From Morganella morganii (GTDB lineage Bacteria > Pseudomonadota > Gammaproteobacteria > Enterobacterales > Enterobacteriaceae), in contig NZ_VKKS01000001.1 in the NCBI RefSeq assembly GCF_019402645.1, forward strand, positions 756,560-820,559: a stretch of DNA of 64,000 bases, written 5' to 3'. The notes under the pieces were generated by a model that saw nothing but the letters and a program-made list of their open reading frames with translations, was not told where the DNA came from and made no database searches. The position numbers and the translations under genes are program-made. Positions 8,953 through 20,680 of this stretch are shown here, piece after piece. Positions within the stretch are counted from its first letter, which is position 1. The number at the start of each line of letters is the position of its first letter.

Positions 8953-8984
8953 TTTGCCGGCCGGGATTGTGGTGCATAAGATTA

Positions 8985-9272
8985 TGACAGGTCGCAGAGG
9001 CGCTGTATCCGAAGATTCAGGCTGACGGTGAAACCAGTGCCATGCAGCTGTGCATTGATGAGTGGCAGCCATCTTCTGTTCTCCCGGCCGGATGTGAAAT
9101 CCGTGCGGTGAATGATCAGCCTGCGTTGTGGGCGGAGTCACTGGAAGCTGCTTTTCCGGCTGGTGATGATGACGGGGAGGATACTGTACAATTCAGTATC
9201 GTCAGCGATTATATTCGTTATCATCAGCGCGCAATGGCAAACGTCACTGTGCCGGAAACGCGGACTCCGTGA
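8985..9272 (+). pseudogene. Remnant frame of an unrecognised protein
   Basis: The frame is open right after a stop at 8985 and reads VAEALYPKIQADGETSAMQL onward for about 95 residues with good coding character (core-like composition). The only ATG (9042) would cut into the coherent sequence. This suggests a gene that has lost its 5' end, or an unusual start. The family is not recognised. Confidence 0.35.
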
Positions 9273-9330
9273 CTGGTACGCCGCACAGTGATTATCTGCG
9301 GGATTGTGCTGGTTAACCGGGAGAAAACAA

Positions 9331-9350
9331 ACGCCCGTTAAAACGGGCGT
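9331..9350 (-). terminator. Terminator of uspF
   Basis: ACGCCCGTT / AACGGGCGT, a 9-bp stem with a 2-nt loop, followed on the minus strand by TTGTTTTC. It lies 21 bp beyond the uspF stop. Confidence 0.8.
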
Positions 9351-9371
9351 TCAGTCGGGTGCTGCTGCGTA

Positions 9372-9806
9372 TCAGCGGACAACCAGAACCGAGGTATGGG
9401 CATAACGCACAACGGCTGCGGCGTTAGAGCCGAGCAGATAGGTGGACATATCCGGGCGGCGTGAGCTGATCACAATCAGGTCGCTTTCCAGGGTATCCGC
9501 CAGTTTCAGAATCTGATCTTTCGGTGAACCGGAAACCACATGCAGCTCAAACTGCTCTGCCGGCAGATTAAAATCACTGACCATCTTCGCCAGCTGCTCT
9601 TTAGCGCTGTCCAGAATCTCATCTTTTTCCGGCAGGGTTGCGGCATAGGCAATACCGAAAGAGGCAAAGTGAGAGAATGACGGGAGCACCGCGATAAAGT
9701 GAATTTTGGCATTTTCAAATTTGGCTAATGTCTGAATTGTCGGGATCACCTCGCGGGTCAGCCCGGTTTCGGAAATATCGATTGGAACTATAATCGTTTT
9801 ATACAT
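9372..9806 (-). CDS. uspF: Universal stress protein F
   Basis: 144 residues from the ATG at 9806, preceded by GAGG at 5 nt; a GTG two codons upstream is less well placed. The protein is a single Usp domain: N-terminal MYKTIIVPIDISE strand, VVSGSPKDQI in the middle, and C-terminal YLLGSNAAAVVRYAHTSVLV, which matches UspF/UspG and corresponds to the nucleotide-binding glycine region. UspF-type proteins are cytoplasmic stress factors linked to adhesion and motility in E. coli. It is a single-gene unit with its own terminator. Confidence 0.85.
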   Translation of the reverse strand: MYKTIIVPIDISETGLTREVIPTIQTLAKFENAKIHFIAVLPSFSHFASFGIAYAATLPEKDEILDSAKEQLAKMVSDFNLPAEQFELHVVSGSPKDQILKLADTLESDLIVISSRRPDMSTYLLGSNAAAVVRYAHTSVLVVR

Positions 9807-9938
9807 ACACACCTCGCAATCTGAAAGCCGGCAAATAAGTTATTAGCAATAGTAACCTGCGTAAAGAGCACTATACGTGAAAACGATCAAAATTCACAAA
9901 TAAACCCCTTAACGGGGCTTAATTGTGTGATGTGGTGA

Positions 9939-10286
9939 CTAACTGAAAATAAAACGGTCGGATTTATCATCCAGAACCTGCTTCAGCAGTACACTCAGTG
10001 TGCCGGCAGGAGTGTCCGGATAAGGCTGCCATTTGTTGTTATCCACGTAAAAAAGCTGCCAGTTATCATCCGCTTCTGACCAGGTCAGTCTGGCGATTTG
10101 TTTTTCAATAGTTTGCGGGGTACCGCACGGACAGACGAGTTTTTTCTGATAAATCAGTATGTTGTTATTTTCCGTACGGTACTGTACATCAAACTCATCG
10201 GGGATATGACCATTCGGATACAGGCGCTCAGTGAACAGGCGCATGTTCTGCTTTATTTGCTGTGTCTGAACTGAATTAAATTCCAT
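9939..10286 (-). CDS. DUF3024-like small protein
   Basis: 115 residues, cytoplasmic. The pattern is typical of the small family I recall as DUF3024: FTERLYPNGHIPDEFDVQY, IARLTWSEADDNWQLFYVD, NNKWQPYPD. A CPCG pair might bind a metal but has no partner cysteines. Function is unknown. It stands alone between uspF and crr. Confidence 0.55.
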   Translation of the reverse strand: MEFNSVQTQQIKQNMRLFTERLYPNGHIPDEFDVQYRTENNNILIYQKKLVCPCGTPQTIEKQIARLTWSEADDNWQLFYVDNNKWQPYPDTPAGTLSVLLKQVLDDKSDRFIFS

Positions 10287-10511
10287 AGCATTACCATTTT
10301 GTGACGAACGAAAATGAAAACATCCCGTTTATCCCGCCTGCTGTCCGGCGGGGGAGCCGTATCAGGCAGTACGTAATCTGCGTAAATCGCGGACCGTCAC
10401 GGGAGATCATGTTAGCGCATTTCACTGAGCTGAGAAATACTTTTCCGGTGATTTCCGGAAAACAGGCAGGAGATAATACAACAGAATTAATCAATCAAAG
10501 GAAAACAGATG

Positions 10512-10541
10512 AAAAAAAACGGCTTCCTCAGAAACCGTTTT
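10512..10541 (-). terminator. Terminator of the ptsHI-crr operon
   Basis: On the minus strand, an 11-bp stem (AAAACGGTTTC / GAAGCCGTTTT, one G-T pair) with a 4-nt loop runs into a T-tract. It starts about 30 bp after the crr stop. Confidence 0.9.
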
Positions 10542-10569
10542 CAGTGTGCTGACTGTGGTGCAGAAACCG

Positions 10570-11079
10570 CTATTTTTTGATTTTGATGACAACGGTTTCA
10601 CCAACAGTGACCGGGCCGGTCAGTTTGGTCATCTCTTTGATTTCATCCATATTAGAGATAACCACCGGGGTCAGGGTGGATTTGGCTTTTTCTTCGAGCA
10701 GCGCCAGATCGAATTCAAGCACCAGGTCGCCTTTCTGTACGCGCTGACCTTCTTCCGCAATACGTTTGAAGCCTTCACCTTTCAGTTCGACGGTGTCGAT
10801 CCCGAAGTGGACAAACAGTTCAATCCCGCTGTCCGATTCAATGGAGAAGGCGTGATTAGTTTCAAAAATTTTACCGATTGTACCATCAACAGGGGCAACG
10901 ATTTTGTTTCCCGCCGGTTTGATAGCAATACCATCACCGACAATTTTTTCAGCGAAAACAACGTCAGGCACATCTTCGATATTCACAATCTCACCGGACA
11001 ACGGTGCCACGATGTCAATCGTACCGCTGTCTTTTTTATCATCCGAAACCAGCGACTTCAGTTTGTCAAACAGACCCAT
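10570..11079 (-). CDS. crr: PTS glucose-specific enzyme IIA (EIIA-Glc)
   Basis: 169 residues, full length for E. coli Crr. The phosphorylated His is in [13 protein letters not shown]; the second active-site His lies in the ETNHAFSI segment. It accepts phosphate from HPr and passes it to IIBC-Glc. Unphosphorylated it blocks other sugar permeases; phosphorylated it stimulates adenylate cyclase. AGGAG precedes the ATG. It is the last gene of ptsH-ptsI-crr, 49 bp after ptsI, with its own terminator. Confidence 0.97.
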   Translation of the reverse strand: MGLFDKLKSLVSDDKKDSGTIDIVAPLSGEIVNIEDVPDVVFAEKIVGDGIAIKPAGNKIVAPVDGTIGKIFETNHAFSIESDSGIELFVHFGIDTVELKGEGFKRIAEEGQRVQKGDLVLEFDLALLEEKAKSTLTPVVISNMDEIKEMTKLTGPVTVGETVVIKIKK

Positions 11080-11128
11080 GAATACTCTCCTAAATGTTGA
11101 TACGGGACCGGGCGTGAATTTGGCTTTC

Positions 11129-12853
11129 TCAGCACAGGGTTTTTTCTTTGGTGAAGGTTTCCGCCAGTGCCATCAGTTCTGTTGCTGTCGGCTGAGCGAG
11201 TGCCTGTTCAGCCAGTGCTTTCGCATCTTCATAATGCGTATTGCGGATCAGTTTTTTGATACGCGGGATAGCAATAGAACTCATACTAAATTCATCTAAC
11301 CCCATGCCCAGCAACAATAAAGTTGCACGTTCATCACCCGCCAGCTCACCACACATTCCGGTCCATTTCCCTTCCGCGTGGGAAGCGTCAATGACTTGTT
11401 TGATGAGGTTCAGCACCGCAGGAGACATCGGGTTGTAGAGATGGGAAATCAGCTCATTTCCGCGATCCACAGCCAGAGTATACTGCGTCAGGTCGTTGGT
11501 TCCAATACTGAAAAAATCGACTTCTTTTGCAATGTGACGTGCATTAACTGCCGCCGCCGGGGTTTCCACCATGATACCAACTTCAATAGTTTCATCAAAA
11601 GGTTTCTGTTCATCCCGCAGCTGCTGTTTCATTTCGTCCACTATCTTATTGAGTTCGCGGACTTCTTCGACGGAAATAACCATCGGGAACATGATGCGCA
11701 GCTTTCCGAAAACGGACGCGCGTAAAATCGCACGCAACTGGGTGTCGAGAATTTCACGGCGATCCAGACAGATACGGATAGCACGCCAGCCGAGGAACGG
11801 GTTTTCCTCTTTCGGCAGATTCATATACGGCAGGTCTTTGTCACCGCCGATGTCCATGGTACGGACAATAATCGCTTCATCCGGCATGGCCTGAGCGACT
11901 TCTTTGTAAGCACGGAACTGCTCTTCTTCTGTCGGCAGCGAGTCACGATCCATAAACAGGAATTCGGTACGGTATAAACCGACGCCTTCCGCGCCGTTAC
12001 GCTCCGCACCCGGCATGTCGCGCACTGTACCGATGTTGGCGCAGACTTCGACCTGATGACCATCAAGGGTGATGGCAGGCAGATCTTTGAGTTTTGCCAG
12101 CTCGGCTTTTTCCGCCAGATAGTCGTCACGCACTTCTTTCATGCGCTCAATATCGTCTTCTGAAGGATTGAGATAAATAGTGTTGTTGACCGCGTCCAGA
12201 ATCAGGTAATCATCACTTTTGATATTTTCAGTAGCATTACCGGTACCGACCACGGCCGGGATTTCCAGAGAACGGGCCATAATCGAAGTATGGGAAGTAC
12301 GGCCGCCGATATCGGTGATAAAACCCAGTACTTTTTTCAGGTTCAGCTGTGCGGTTTCGGACGGCGTCAGGTCTTTGGAGACCAGAATCACTTCATCAGC
12401 GATTGCACTGAGGTCAATAATCGGCATACCGAGAATATTTTTCAGCAGGCGTTTACCGATGTCGCGGACATCCGCTGCCCGTTCTTTCAGATACTCATCA
12501 TCAAGGCCTTCCAGGGCGGTGGCCTGTTCTTCAATCACCTGGTTTACTGCGTAATCAGCGGTTTTTTTACTTTTGATGATGTCAGTAATTTCGTTTTCAA
12601 GCTCCTCGTCTTCGAGCAGCATGATGTGGCCTTCAAAAATTTCGGCTTTTTCCGCACCGAGATTTTTTTCAGCAGTGTCTTTGATGGCATTCAGCTGTGC
12701 GGACGCTTTGGCGCGGCCTTCAGTGAAACGCCGGATTTCAGCATCAATCTGCTCAGCAGAAATCGACTTCTGGCTGATAATGATAGGTTCTTCTTTGAGT
12801 AACAACGCTTTACCAAAAGCGATACCCGGTGAAACAGAGATTCCTGAAACCAT
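11129..12853 (-). CDS. ptsI: PTS enzyme I (phosphoenolpyruvate-protein phosphotransferase)
   Basis: 574 residues, the usual length. The active-site His is in [17 protein letters not shown]; the PEP-binding signature appears near [14 protein letters not shown], and a late MCGELAGDE motif carries the catalytic Cys. It transfers phosphate from PEP to HPr in the cytoplasm. It is the middle gene of the operon, 122 bp after ptsH. Confidence 0.98.
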   Translation of the reverse strand: MVSGISVSPGIAFGKALLLKEEPIIISQKSISAEQIDAEIRRFTEGRAKASAQLNAIKDTAEKNLGAEKAEIFEGHIMLLEDEELENEITDIIKSKKTADYAVNQVIEEQATALEGLDDEYLKERAADVRDIGKRLLKNILGMPIIDLSAIADEVILVSKDLTPSETAQLNLKKVLGFITDIGGRTSHTSIMARSLEIPAVVGTGNATENIKSDDYLILDAVNNTIYLNPSEDDIERMKEVRDDYLAEKAELAKLKDLPAITLDGHQVEVCANIGTVRDMPGAERNGAEGVGLYRTEFLFMDRDSLPTEEEQFRAYKEVAQAMPDEAIIVRTMDIGGDKDLPYMNLPKEENPFLGWRAIRICLDRREILDTQLRAILRASVFGKLRIMFPMVISVEEVRELNKIVDEMKQQLRDEQKPFDETIEVGIMVETPAAAVNARHIAKEVDFFSIGTNDLTQYTLAVDRGNELISHLYNPMSPAVLNLIKQVIDASHAEGKWTGMCGELAGDERATLLLLGMGLDEFSMSSIAIPRIKKLIRNTHYEDAKALAEQALAQPTATELMALAETFTKEKTLC

Positions 12854-12975
12854 AATAATACCTTTGAGTTTACTGGGGGACGTACAGCAGCGGGCTGCGT
12901 GAGCGTACCCGGAAACGGACTATCCCCGGCATGAAACGGCGGCCGGGGATCCTGACAGGTGAGGGCGGAAGGAGA

Positions 12976-13233
12976 TTACTCCAGTTCACCCATCAGTTTG
13001 ACGAGGTGCTCTACCGCTTTCTGCTCATCGTCACCTTCTGCGGCAATAGTCACCACGGTGCCCTGTGTCAGACCCAGAGTCTGCAACTTGAACAGGCTTT
13101 TGGCGCTGGCGCTTTTGCCGCCGGAAGTCAGGGTGATGTCAGAAGCGAACGTTTTGGCTTCTTTGACAAACTGAGCCGCAGGACGGGTATGCAGGCCGTT
13201 AGGTGCAGTAATGGTGACTTCTTGCTGATACAT
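12976..13233 (-). CDS. ptsH: Phosphocarrier protein HPr
   Basis: 85 residues. [19 protein letters not shown] places the phosphorylated His at position 15, and the [13 protein letters not shown] segment carries the regulatory Ser region. It shuttles phosphate from enzyme I to the IIA proteins. First gene of ptsH-ptsI-crr. Confidence 0.98.
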   Translation of the reverse strand: MYQQEVTITAPNGLHTRPAAQFVKEAKTFASDITLTSGGKSASAKSLFKLQTLGLTQGTVVTIAAEGDDEQKAVEHLVKLMGELE

Positions 13234-13447
13234 AGCGTTACCTCATGTTAGTAATTTTTTTTCGGCGGTTAATATTAAGACATATAACAGTAATCATAGC
13301 CGGAGCAAGTAAAATAGCACAACCCGAAGATTCGACATACGTATTTGGTGTCATTATTTTGAGCTGTGAAATAATTACATTTTTAATACTAAACAACCGC
13401 ACAAAAATCACCCCGCAGAGTGTCAAACTTTGATCCGTTGCACAAAA
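13234..13447 (-). promoter_or_regulatory. Upstream region of ptsH
   Basis: 214 bp of AT-rich sequence between ptsH and the cysK terminator, with no gene. On the minus strand ATGTAATTATTTCACAG resembles a CRP site, but with a 5-bp instead of a 6-bp centre, so it is weak. In E. coli the pts operon is CRP- and Mlc-controlled; here that is inference. Confidence 0.4.
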
Positions 13448-13470
13448 AAAGCACCCTTTACGGGTGCTTT
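13448..13470 (-). terminator. Terminator of cysK
   Basis: AAAGCACCC / GGGTGCTTT, a 9-bp stem with a 5-nt loop; on the minus strand it runs into TTTTTTTGTG. It begins 40 bp after the cysK stop. Confidence 0.9.
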
Positions 13471-13509
13471 CGGTGTCAGGCAGGGCGCGGACTGAATCCG
13501 TTCAGTTGA

Positions 13510-14466
13510 TCAATTTTCACTGATATCCGCGAACAGGGCAGTACTCAGATAGCGTTCGCCGGAAGACGGCAGGATCACGACGATATTTTTACCCTTGAAT
13601 TTATCTTCTTTCGCAAGACGTTCTGCCGCAATCACGGCAGCACCGGATGAAATCCCGGCCAGAATACCTTCGCGCTCCATCAGTTTGCGGGCGGTGGCGA
13701 AAGCATCTTCGTTGCTGACCAGCTCGACACGGTCAATCAGGCTCAGATCCAGGTTGCCCGGGATAAACCCAGCACCGATCCCCTGAATTTTGTGCGGGCC
13801 CGGTTTGATCTCTTCCCCGGCCAGTGCCTGAGTGATCACCGGGGAGCCTTCCGGCTCAACCGCCACGATAGTGACGTCTTTTTTCCCTTTGATGTTTTTC
13901 AGGTAACGGGCGATACCGGTGATGGTGCCGCCGGTGCCGACACCGGCAACCACGACATCCACGTTACCGTCAGTGTCTTCCCAGATTTCCGGACCGGTGG
14001 TTTTTTCATGAATAGCCGGGTTGGCCGGGTTGCTGAATTGTTGTAACACGATATAGCGGGACGGATCAGACGCGCTGATTTCATCGGCTTTTTCAATCGC
14101 GCCTTTCATGCCTTTCGCGCCTTCGGTCAGTACCAGGTTTGCACCCAGTGCTTTCAGCAGTTTGCGGCGTTCGATGCTCATGGTATCCGGCATGGTCAGG
14201 GTGAGTTTGTAACCACGGGCGGCGGCAACATAGGCCAGTGCAATCCCGGTGTTACCACTGGTCGGCTCCACCAGCTCCACGCCGGGTTTCAGGATACCGC
14301 GCTTTTCCGCATCCCAGATCATATTGGCACCGATACGGCATTTGACGCTGAAACTCGGGTTACGGGATTCCACTTTCGCCAGGATATTGCCGTGACCGAA
14401 ATGTTTGAGGCGCACCAGCGGTGTGTGACCAATGGTTAGCGAATTATCTTCATATATCTTACTCAT
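13510..14466 (-). CDS. cysK: Cysteine synthase A (O-acetylserine sulfhydrylase)
   Basis: 318 residues, close to the 323 of E. coli. The PLP lysine is in [15 protein letters not shown]; the substrate loop is [13 protein letters not shown]; the phosphate-binding glycines are in [15 protein letters not shown]; the PLP ring Ser is near [10 protein letters not shown]. It makes cysteine from O-acetylserine and sulfide. It lies next to the sulfate transporter gene cysZ, transcribed in the same direction with 190 bp between. CysB control is likely but no site was identified. Confidence 0.96.
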   Translation of the reverse strand: MSKIYEDNSLTIGHTPLVRLKHFGHGNILAKVESRNPSFSVKCRIGANMIWDAEKRGILKPGVELVEPTSGNTGIALAYVAAARGYKLTLTMPDTMSIERRKLLKALGANLVLTEGAKGMKGAIEKADEISASDPSRYIVLQQFSNPANPAIHEKTTGPEIWEDTDGNVDVVVAGVGTGGTITGIARYLKNIKGKKDVTIVAVEPEGSPVITQALAGEEIKPGPHKIQGIGAGFIPGNLDLSLIDRVELVSNEDAFATARKLMEREGILAGISSGAAVIAAERLAKEDKFKGKNIVVILPSSGERYLSTALFADISEN

Positions 14467-14611
14467 CGGTTTTCCTTATAGGGTTATTCATAATCAGACT
14501 AAATATAAAACCACATTACCCGCTGACCGGCGGAAAGGAAATACATAATCGGTATATCCTTATAACCTGACAGATGTTCAATAGCGAAAAGGTATAAGCG
14601 GCGGGGAAACG

Positions 14612-14637
14612 GCAGGACGGTGTGACTACCGTCCTGC
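14612..14637 (-). terminator. Hairpin after cysZ
   Basis: GCAGGACGGT / ACCGTCCTGC, a perfect 10-bp stem with a 6-nt loop, 20 bp after the cysZ stop. The T-tract is weak, so termination may be partial and cysK may also be read from cysZ. Confidence 0.65.
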
Positions 14638-14656
14638 ACGGAAGGGACGTTGCGGA

Positions 14657-15409
14657 TCAGTCGCGGACAAATTGTGCGCGGTAGCGATCCACCCACAGCG
14701 CGGTGGCACCGCAGACCGCGGCCGGCATAATAAACAGGTTCACAAACGGGATCATGGTCAGCACGCTGACCAGCGAACCGAACTGGAGATTAGTCATATT
14801 ATCGCGGCGCAGTGTGCTTTTCATTTCCGGAAAACTGACCTTGTGATTATCAAACGGGAAATCCCCGTACTGAACGGACATCATCCAGGCACCAAAAATA
14901 AACCAGAGCACCGGTGCGAGTGTTTGTCCGATCCCCGGAATAAAAAACAGGATCAGCAGAATAACGGCACGCGGGATGTAATAGAGCAGCTTGACCATCT
15001 CCCGTTTCAGAATGCGCGGGATATCTTTTATCAGATCCGCCCAGCCCTGATCCGGCGCGGGGCGCCCGGTGAGTTCCGCTTCCAGCTTCTCCGACAGCCA
15101 GCCGTTAAACGGCGAGGCGATAATATTGGCGAGTGTGCTGAAAAAATAGCTGAAAATCAGCAGCACGGAGATCACTGCCACCGGCCAGATAAGATAATCC
15201 AGCCATTGCAGCCAGCCCGGCACTTTATCCATCAACCAGGTTATCCACCCGCCGAACTGACTGAACAACCACCAGAGTGCACCGCCCATAACCACAATAT
15301 TGGCCAGCAACGGCAGAATCACGAAGGCCCGGAGACCGGGACGCATCATCAGCCGCCATCCTTGTGCAACATATGCAAAGCCGCTGAGCGGCCTGACAGG
15401 ATTTGTCAT
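14657..15409 (-). CDS. cysZ: Sulfate transporter CysZ
   Basis: 250 residues (E. coli 253). Four strongly hydrophobic stretches; the N-terminal [20 protein letters not shown] and the [18 protein letters not shown] motif are typical of the CysZ/EI24 family. It brings sulfate across the inner membrane for the cysteine pathway. It is divergent from zipA and precedes cysK, as in other Enterobacterales. Confidence 0.95.
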   Translation of the reverse strand: MTNPVRPLSGFAYVAQGWRLMMRPGLRAFVILPLLANIVVMGGALWWLFSQFGGWITWLMDKVPGWLQWLDYLIWPVAVISVLLIFSYFFSTLANIIASPFNGWLSEKLEAELTGRPAPDQGWADLIKDIPRILKREMVKLLYYIPRAVILLILFFIPGIGQTLAPVLWFIFGAWMMSVQYGDFPFDNHKVSFPEMKSTLRRDNMTNLQFGSLVSVLTMIPFVNLFIMPAAVCGATALWVDRYRAQFVRD

Positions 15410-15646
15410 ACTTCCTATTCACTCCTATGATTGGAAAACGTTATACTATCAGACTGAACTGTTGATTTGTCCGGCCACAAATGAAATGTCAGGATGAAAA
15501 ATCAGTCAAAAAGAGCAATTAAATGATCTTTATTGCAAGAAATACGTGCAGGGACTTGAACTTAACATCATTGACAAATACTCTTGTAATCAAACGATAG
15601 TATTTTGCCATGGTGGCCTTTAATTTAAACAACAGAGATAGCACTG

Positions 15647-16615
15647 ATGCAAGATTTGCGTCTGATATTAATCGTTGTGGGTGCGGTAGCAATCATCGCA
15701 TTGTTACTTCACGGACTGTGGACGAGCCGTAAAGAGCGTTCTTCCCTGTTTCGCGCGCGGCCCATGAAGCGTCGAAAATACGAGTCGCAGGATGAAGCCG
15801 CTGATGACATGTCAGAGGCACACGGCTCCCGTCACTCTGCTGTATTACCGGAAGATCCGGCTCTGCGGGTTTCCCCGTATTCAGAAGCGCAGAATGAGCA
15901 GGATCCGTTATTATCTGCCGGCAGAATGTATCCGTCATCAGAGCCGGAAGAGCCGTCTGTGGTGCCGAAAGCGCAGAGCCAGCGCCGTCAGCCGGTAAAA
16001 ACACCGGAAACTGAGCCGCAGATCGGATTATTCGACTCCCTGGAACAGGAAGTGCCGGTACCGGCCGCACCGGCTCCGGAGGTTATGACAACGGCAGCGG
16101 TGATCACGGCGGCAGAAACAGATGTTCCTCATGCAGAGGAATCGGTGGCTGAACCGGAGCAGGAAGAGACATCGCACAGCAGCGCGGAGAACAATGAACT
16201 GGTACTGGCGCTGTTTGTGTCCGCACATCCGGGACAGATGGTCGCGGGAGACATCCTGCGCACCGCCATCGAACAGGCCGGGTTCCGTTTCGGTGCCATG
16301 AATATTTATCACCGCCATGTCGATCCGGCGGGTAGCGGTCCGGTTCTGTTCAGTCTGGCCAATATGGTGAATCCGGGCACGTTTGTGCCGGAGCAGATGG
16401 AAGAAATCGAGACTCCGGGCGTGGCCATGTTTATGATGGTACCGTCCTACGGTGATGCCGGCCAGAACTTCAAACTGATGTTACAGGCCGCCCAGCGTAT
16501 CGCGTCTGATGTCGGTGGCGTGGTGCTGGATGAGGAGCGCAAAATGCTGACACCGCAGAAAATCGAGGTGTACAAGGCGCGTATCCGCAAGGTTCTCGTC
16601 GCCACGCAGAACTGA
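15647..16615 (+). CDS. zipA: Cell division protein ZipA
   Basis: 322 residues. An N-terminal anchor ([20 protein letters not shown]) is followed by a short basic stretch ([18 protein letters not shown]), a long Pro/Glu/Ala-rich linker (~50-180), and the FtsZ-binding ZipA domain from about 183 ([20 protein letters not shown]) to the end. It tethers FtsZ to the membrane and helps assemble the divisome. It stands before ligA with a terminator between, the usual arrangement. Confidence 0.96.
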   Translation: MQDLRLILIVVGAVAIIALLLHGLWTSRKERSSLFRARPMKRRKYESQDEAADDMSEAHGSRHSAVLPEDPALRVSPYSEAQNEQDPLLSAGRMYPSSEPEEPSVVPKAQSQRRQPVKTPETEPQIGLFDSLEQEVPVPAAPAPEVMTTAAVITAAETDVPHAEESVAEPEQEETSHSSAENNELVLALFVSAHPGQMVAGDILRTAIEQAGFRFGAMNIYHRHVDPAGSGPVLFSLANMVNPGTFVPEQMEEIETPGVAMFMMVPSYGDAGQNFKLMLQAAQRIASDVGGVVLDEERKMLTPQKIEVYKARIRKVLVATQN

Positions 16616-16631
16616 GACACACAAATCGCAC

Positions 16632-18709
<2,078 letters not shown>

Positions 18710-18722
18710 CAGGCATGATGAA

Positions 18723-18748
18723 AAACGGTCTTCTGCAGAAGACCGTTT
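18723..18748 (+). terminator. Terminator of ligA
   Basis: AAACGGTCTTC / GAAGACCGTTT, a perfect 11-bp stem with a TGCA loop, 13 bp after the ligA stop and just before the ypeB ribosome-binding site. The T-tract is short, so read-through into ypeB is possible. Confidence 0.75.
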
Positions 18749-18768
18749 CAATCACATCAGGAGATATG

Positions 18769-18990
18769 ATGGAGAAAGAAGATTTAGTGGCCGTCGCTAA
18801 CACTGCTATGCCATTTGGTAAATATAAAGGTTGCCGTTTAATTGACCTGCCTGAGGAATACCTGCTCTGGTTTGCCCGTAAAGACAGTTTCCCGGAAGGG
18901 CGTCTTGGCCAACTGATGCAGATCACCCTTGCCATTAAAATTGAAGGTTTAAGTGGCCTGATAAAACCGCTTAAACGTCCGGCTCACTGA
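18769..18990 (+). CDS. ypeB: YpeB-like DUF3820 protein
   Basis: 73 residues from the second of two adjacent ATGs, which has AGGAG at 5 nt. The core MPFGKYKGCRLIDLPEEYL and WFARKDSFPEGRLGQLM is the DUF3820 signature. E. coli ypeB holds the same place after ligA. Its role is unknown; the fold is small and probably nucleic-acid-associated (inference). Its last 7 bp overlap the convergent MarR gene. Confidence 0.85.
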   Translation: MEKEDLVAVANTAMPFGKYKGCRLIDLPEEYLLWFARKDSFPEGRLGQLMQITLAIKIEGLSGLIKPLKRPAH

Positions 18991-19406
18991 TCCCGTGTAA
19001 GTGCATCGATGACTTTCCTGCTCAGTATACGAAACTGGCGCTGTTCATCGTCATCAAGACTTGCAAATACTTTTTCCGCATTACGGGTACGTCCTGTTGC
19101 CGCGCGTGACAGAAACTCTTCACCTTCCGGCGTCAGCTGGGTAACCAGTTCCCGTTTATCGGTCTCCGACTGATATTGGGAAACAAACTGGTGTTTCTTC
19201 AGCGCCCGTAATGATTTCGAGACATTCTGGCGCGAAATCCCGAGTTTCTGACTTAAATCTGACGGGGTTAAATCCCCCTGAAGACGTAACATTTCCATTA
19301 CATCATATTGTGCCCACGTTACTTTTTCAGGTGAACAGATAGTTCGTTGCGCTACTAATGTACACTGTAACAATGACAGTGTATTTTCCAATTCCTTGAA
19401 TGACAT
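18984..19406 (-). CDS. MarR family transcriptional regulator
   Basis: 140 residues. The winged helix is at about 35-100: QLGI-type recognition (LSQKLGISRQNVSKSLRALK) followed by a wing (SETDKRELVTQLTPEGEEFL). GGAGG lies 4 nt before the ATG. It is divergent from a short-chain dehydrogenase gene, and the gap contains two near-identical 22-bp palindromes; it very probably represses that gene and itself. No redox cysteine pair stands out, so the ligand is unknown. Confidence 0.88.
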   Translation of the reverse strand: MSFKELENTLSLLQCTLVAQRTICSPEKVTWAQYDVMEMLRLQGDLTPSDLSQKLGISRQNVSKSLRALKKHQFVSQYQSETDKRELVTQLTPEGEEFLSRAATGRTRNAEKVFASLDDDEQRQFRILSRKVIDALTRDQ

Positions 19407-19466
19407 AACTCCTCCCTTTTATCCTCCCCTCTAGTGTAGCTGAAAGGCAAAATCAGGAAAAGAAGG

Positions 19467-19518
19467 TTGATTAACAAAAGTTAATCAACTAAGCTTTTGA
19501 TTAACTAAAGTTAATTAA
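19467..19518. promoter_or_regulatory. Tandem palindromic operators between the MarR gene and the SDR gene
   Basis: Two 22-bp palindromes lie at 19467-19488 and 19497-19518. The first is perfect: TTGATTAAC - AAAA - GTTAATCAA. The second has TTGATTAAC - TAAA - GTTAATTAA (one mismatch). Their centres are 30 bp apart, close to three helical turns. The second ends just before the SDR ribosome-binding site, so binding should block that promoter. Size and symmetry fit MarR dimers. Confidence 0.8.
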
Positions 19519-19529
19519 AAGGTGGTATT

Positions 19530-20282
19530 ATGGCTGACCTTCAACAGAAGATTATACTGGTTACAGGGGCTTCAACAGGAGTGGGTGAAGGAATTGCCCG
19601 TGAATTACTGAAAAATGGAGCTAAAGTTGCAATTACCGGGCGAAATCCGGAACATCTGCAAAAGGCAATAAATGAGTGGGATCCTACGGGGGATAGCGTG
19701 CTGGCAATCGAAGCAGATGTACGTAAATTGAGTGATTGCAGGCAGATGGTGAGTGCAGTGTTAGATAAATTCGGTGCTTTACACGGGTTGGTGAATAATG
19801 CCGGAATCACCGGGCCGCACGGTGTGAAGATTGAAGATTACGATTTTGAGGCCTGGCAGGATGTGATTGATACGGATGTGACCGGTACATTTCTCGGGAT
19901 GAAATTCGGCATTCCCGCTATTATCAAAAGCGGCGGCGGTGCAGTGGTGAATTTATCGGCCTGTAACGGAGTAACCGGTATAGCGGGAATTGCTCCTTAT
20001 ACCGCAGCCAAGCATGCGGTGCTCGGTCTGACCCGTGCGGCAGCGCTGGAATATGCAGAGCAGGGGGTACGGATTAATGCTGTCGGACCGGGCTATGTGG
20101 CGACACCGGCTATTCTGGGTTTACCGCAGGATGTGCAGACAATGATGGCGGAAAGTCACCCGATGAAACGGATGGCAACACGGGAAGAGGTGGCAAAAAT
20201 GGTGGTGTTTCTGCTGTCAGATGACAGTCGTTTTTGTACCGGCGGGTTTTATCCGGTGGATGGCGGATATACCGCGCAATGA
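19530..20282 (+). CDS. Short-chain dehydrogenase/reductase (SDR) under MarR control
   Basis: 250 residues, a classical SDR. The cofactor loop TGASTGVGEG, the NNAG strand, and the catalytic Tyr-Lys in YTAAKHA are all present; the catalytic Ser lies in NLSACNGV. The cofactor preference residue after the second strand is Arg (TGRNPEH), suggesting NADP(H). The C-terminal GGFYPVDGGYTAQ is typical. The substrate is unknown. It is divergent from the MarR gene; a strong terminator follows. Confidence 0.88.
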   Translation: MADLQQKIILVTGASTGVGEGIARELLKNGAKVAITGRNPEHLQKAINEWDPTGDSVLAIEADVRKLSDCRQMVSAVLDKFGALHGLVNNAGITGPHGVKIEDYDFEAWQDVIDTDVTGTFLGMKFGIPAIIKSGGGAVVNLSACNGVTGIAGIAPYTAAKHAVLGLTRAAALEYAEQGVRINAVGPGYVATPAILGLPQDVQTMMAESHPMKRMATREEVAKMVVFLLSDDSRFCTGGFYPVDGGYTAQ

Positions 20283-20299
20283 CAGGAAACAGAAACGAA

Positions 20300-20324
20300 A
20301 AACCCCGGTCAGAGACCGGGGTTT
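20300..20324 (+). terminator. Terminator between the SDR gene and the tRNA-Ala pair
   Basis: AAACCCCGGTC / GACCGGGGTTT, an 11-bp stem with a 3-nt loop. It could serve both the SDR transcript and the converging tRNA-Ala transcript. Confidence 0.85.
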
Positions 20325-20329
20325 GAATT

Positions 20330-20405
<76 letters not shown>

Positions 20406-20445
20406 GGAAAACCGGGTGTCGCGGTATTATCAGTCACCAAAGATT

Positions 20446-20521
<76 letters not shown>

Positions 20522-20639
20522 GATAAAATCGACCGGACGCGCAGCATAATAGGCAAGGTTTCCTGAGCTGTCAACGGCTTAATATGAAATTCGTGTGCGA
20601 CCGATGAAAAAGCCGTCAATTCAGTAAAAGGATAAAGAA

Positions 20640-20662
20640 ATACCCGGCACAGGGCCGGGTAT
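20640..20662 (-). terminator. Terminator of gltX
   Basis: ATACCCGGC / GCCGGGTAT, a 9-bp stem with a 5-nt loop, 19 bp beyond the gltX stop. On the minus strand it is followed by TTCTTTATCC. Confidence 0.75.
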
Positions 20663-20680
20663 TGAGGTTGCAGAGAATGA

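Noticed and set aside
8756-8977. A minus-strand 73-codon frame
   Set aside because: It crosses the + strand terminator stem, has no start signal and an unlikely amino-acid mix.
10301-10552. A + strand 83-codon frame between the DUF3024-like gene and crr
   Set aside because: It extends across the crr terminator hairpin and has no supporting start site.
13380-13400. A CRP site upstream of ptsH
   Set aside because: The two half-sites are separated by 5 instead of 6 bp, so the match is not convincing.
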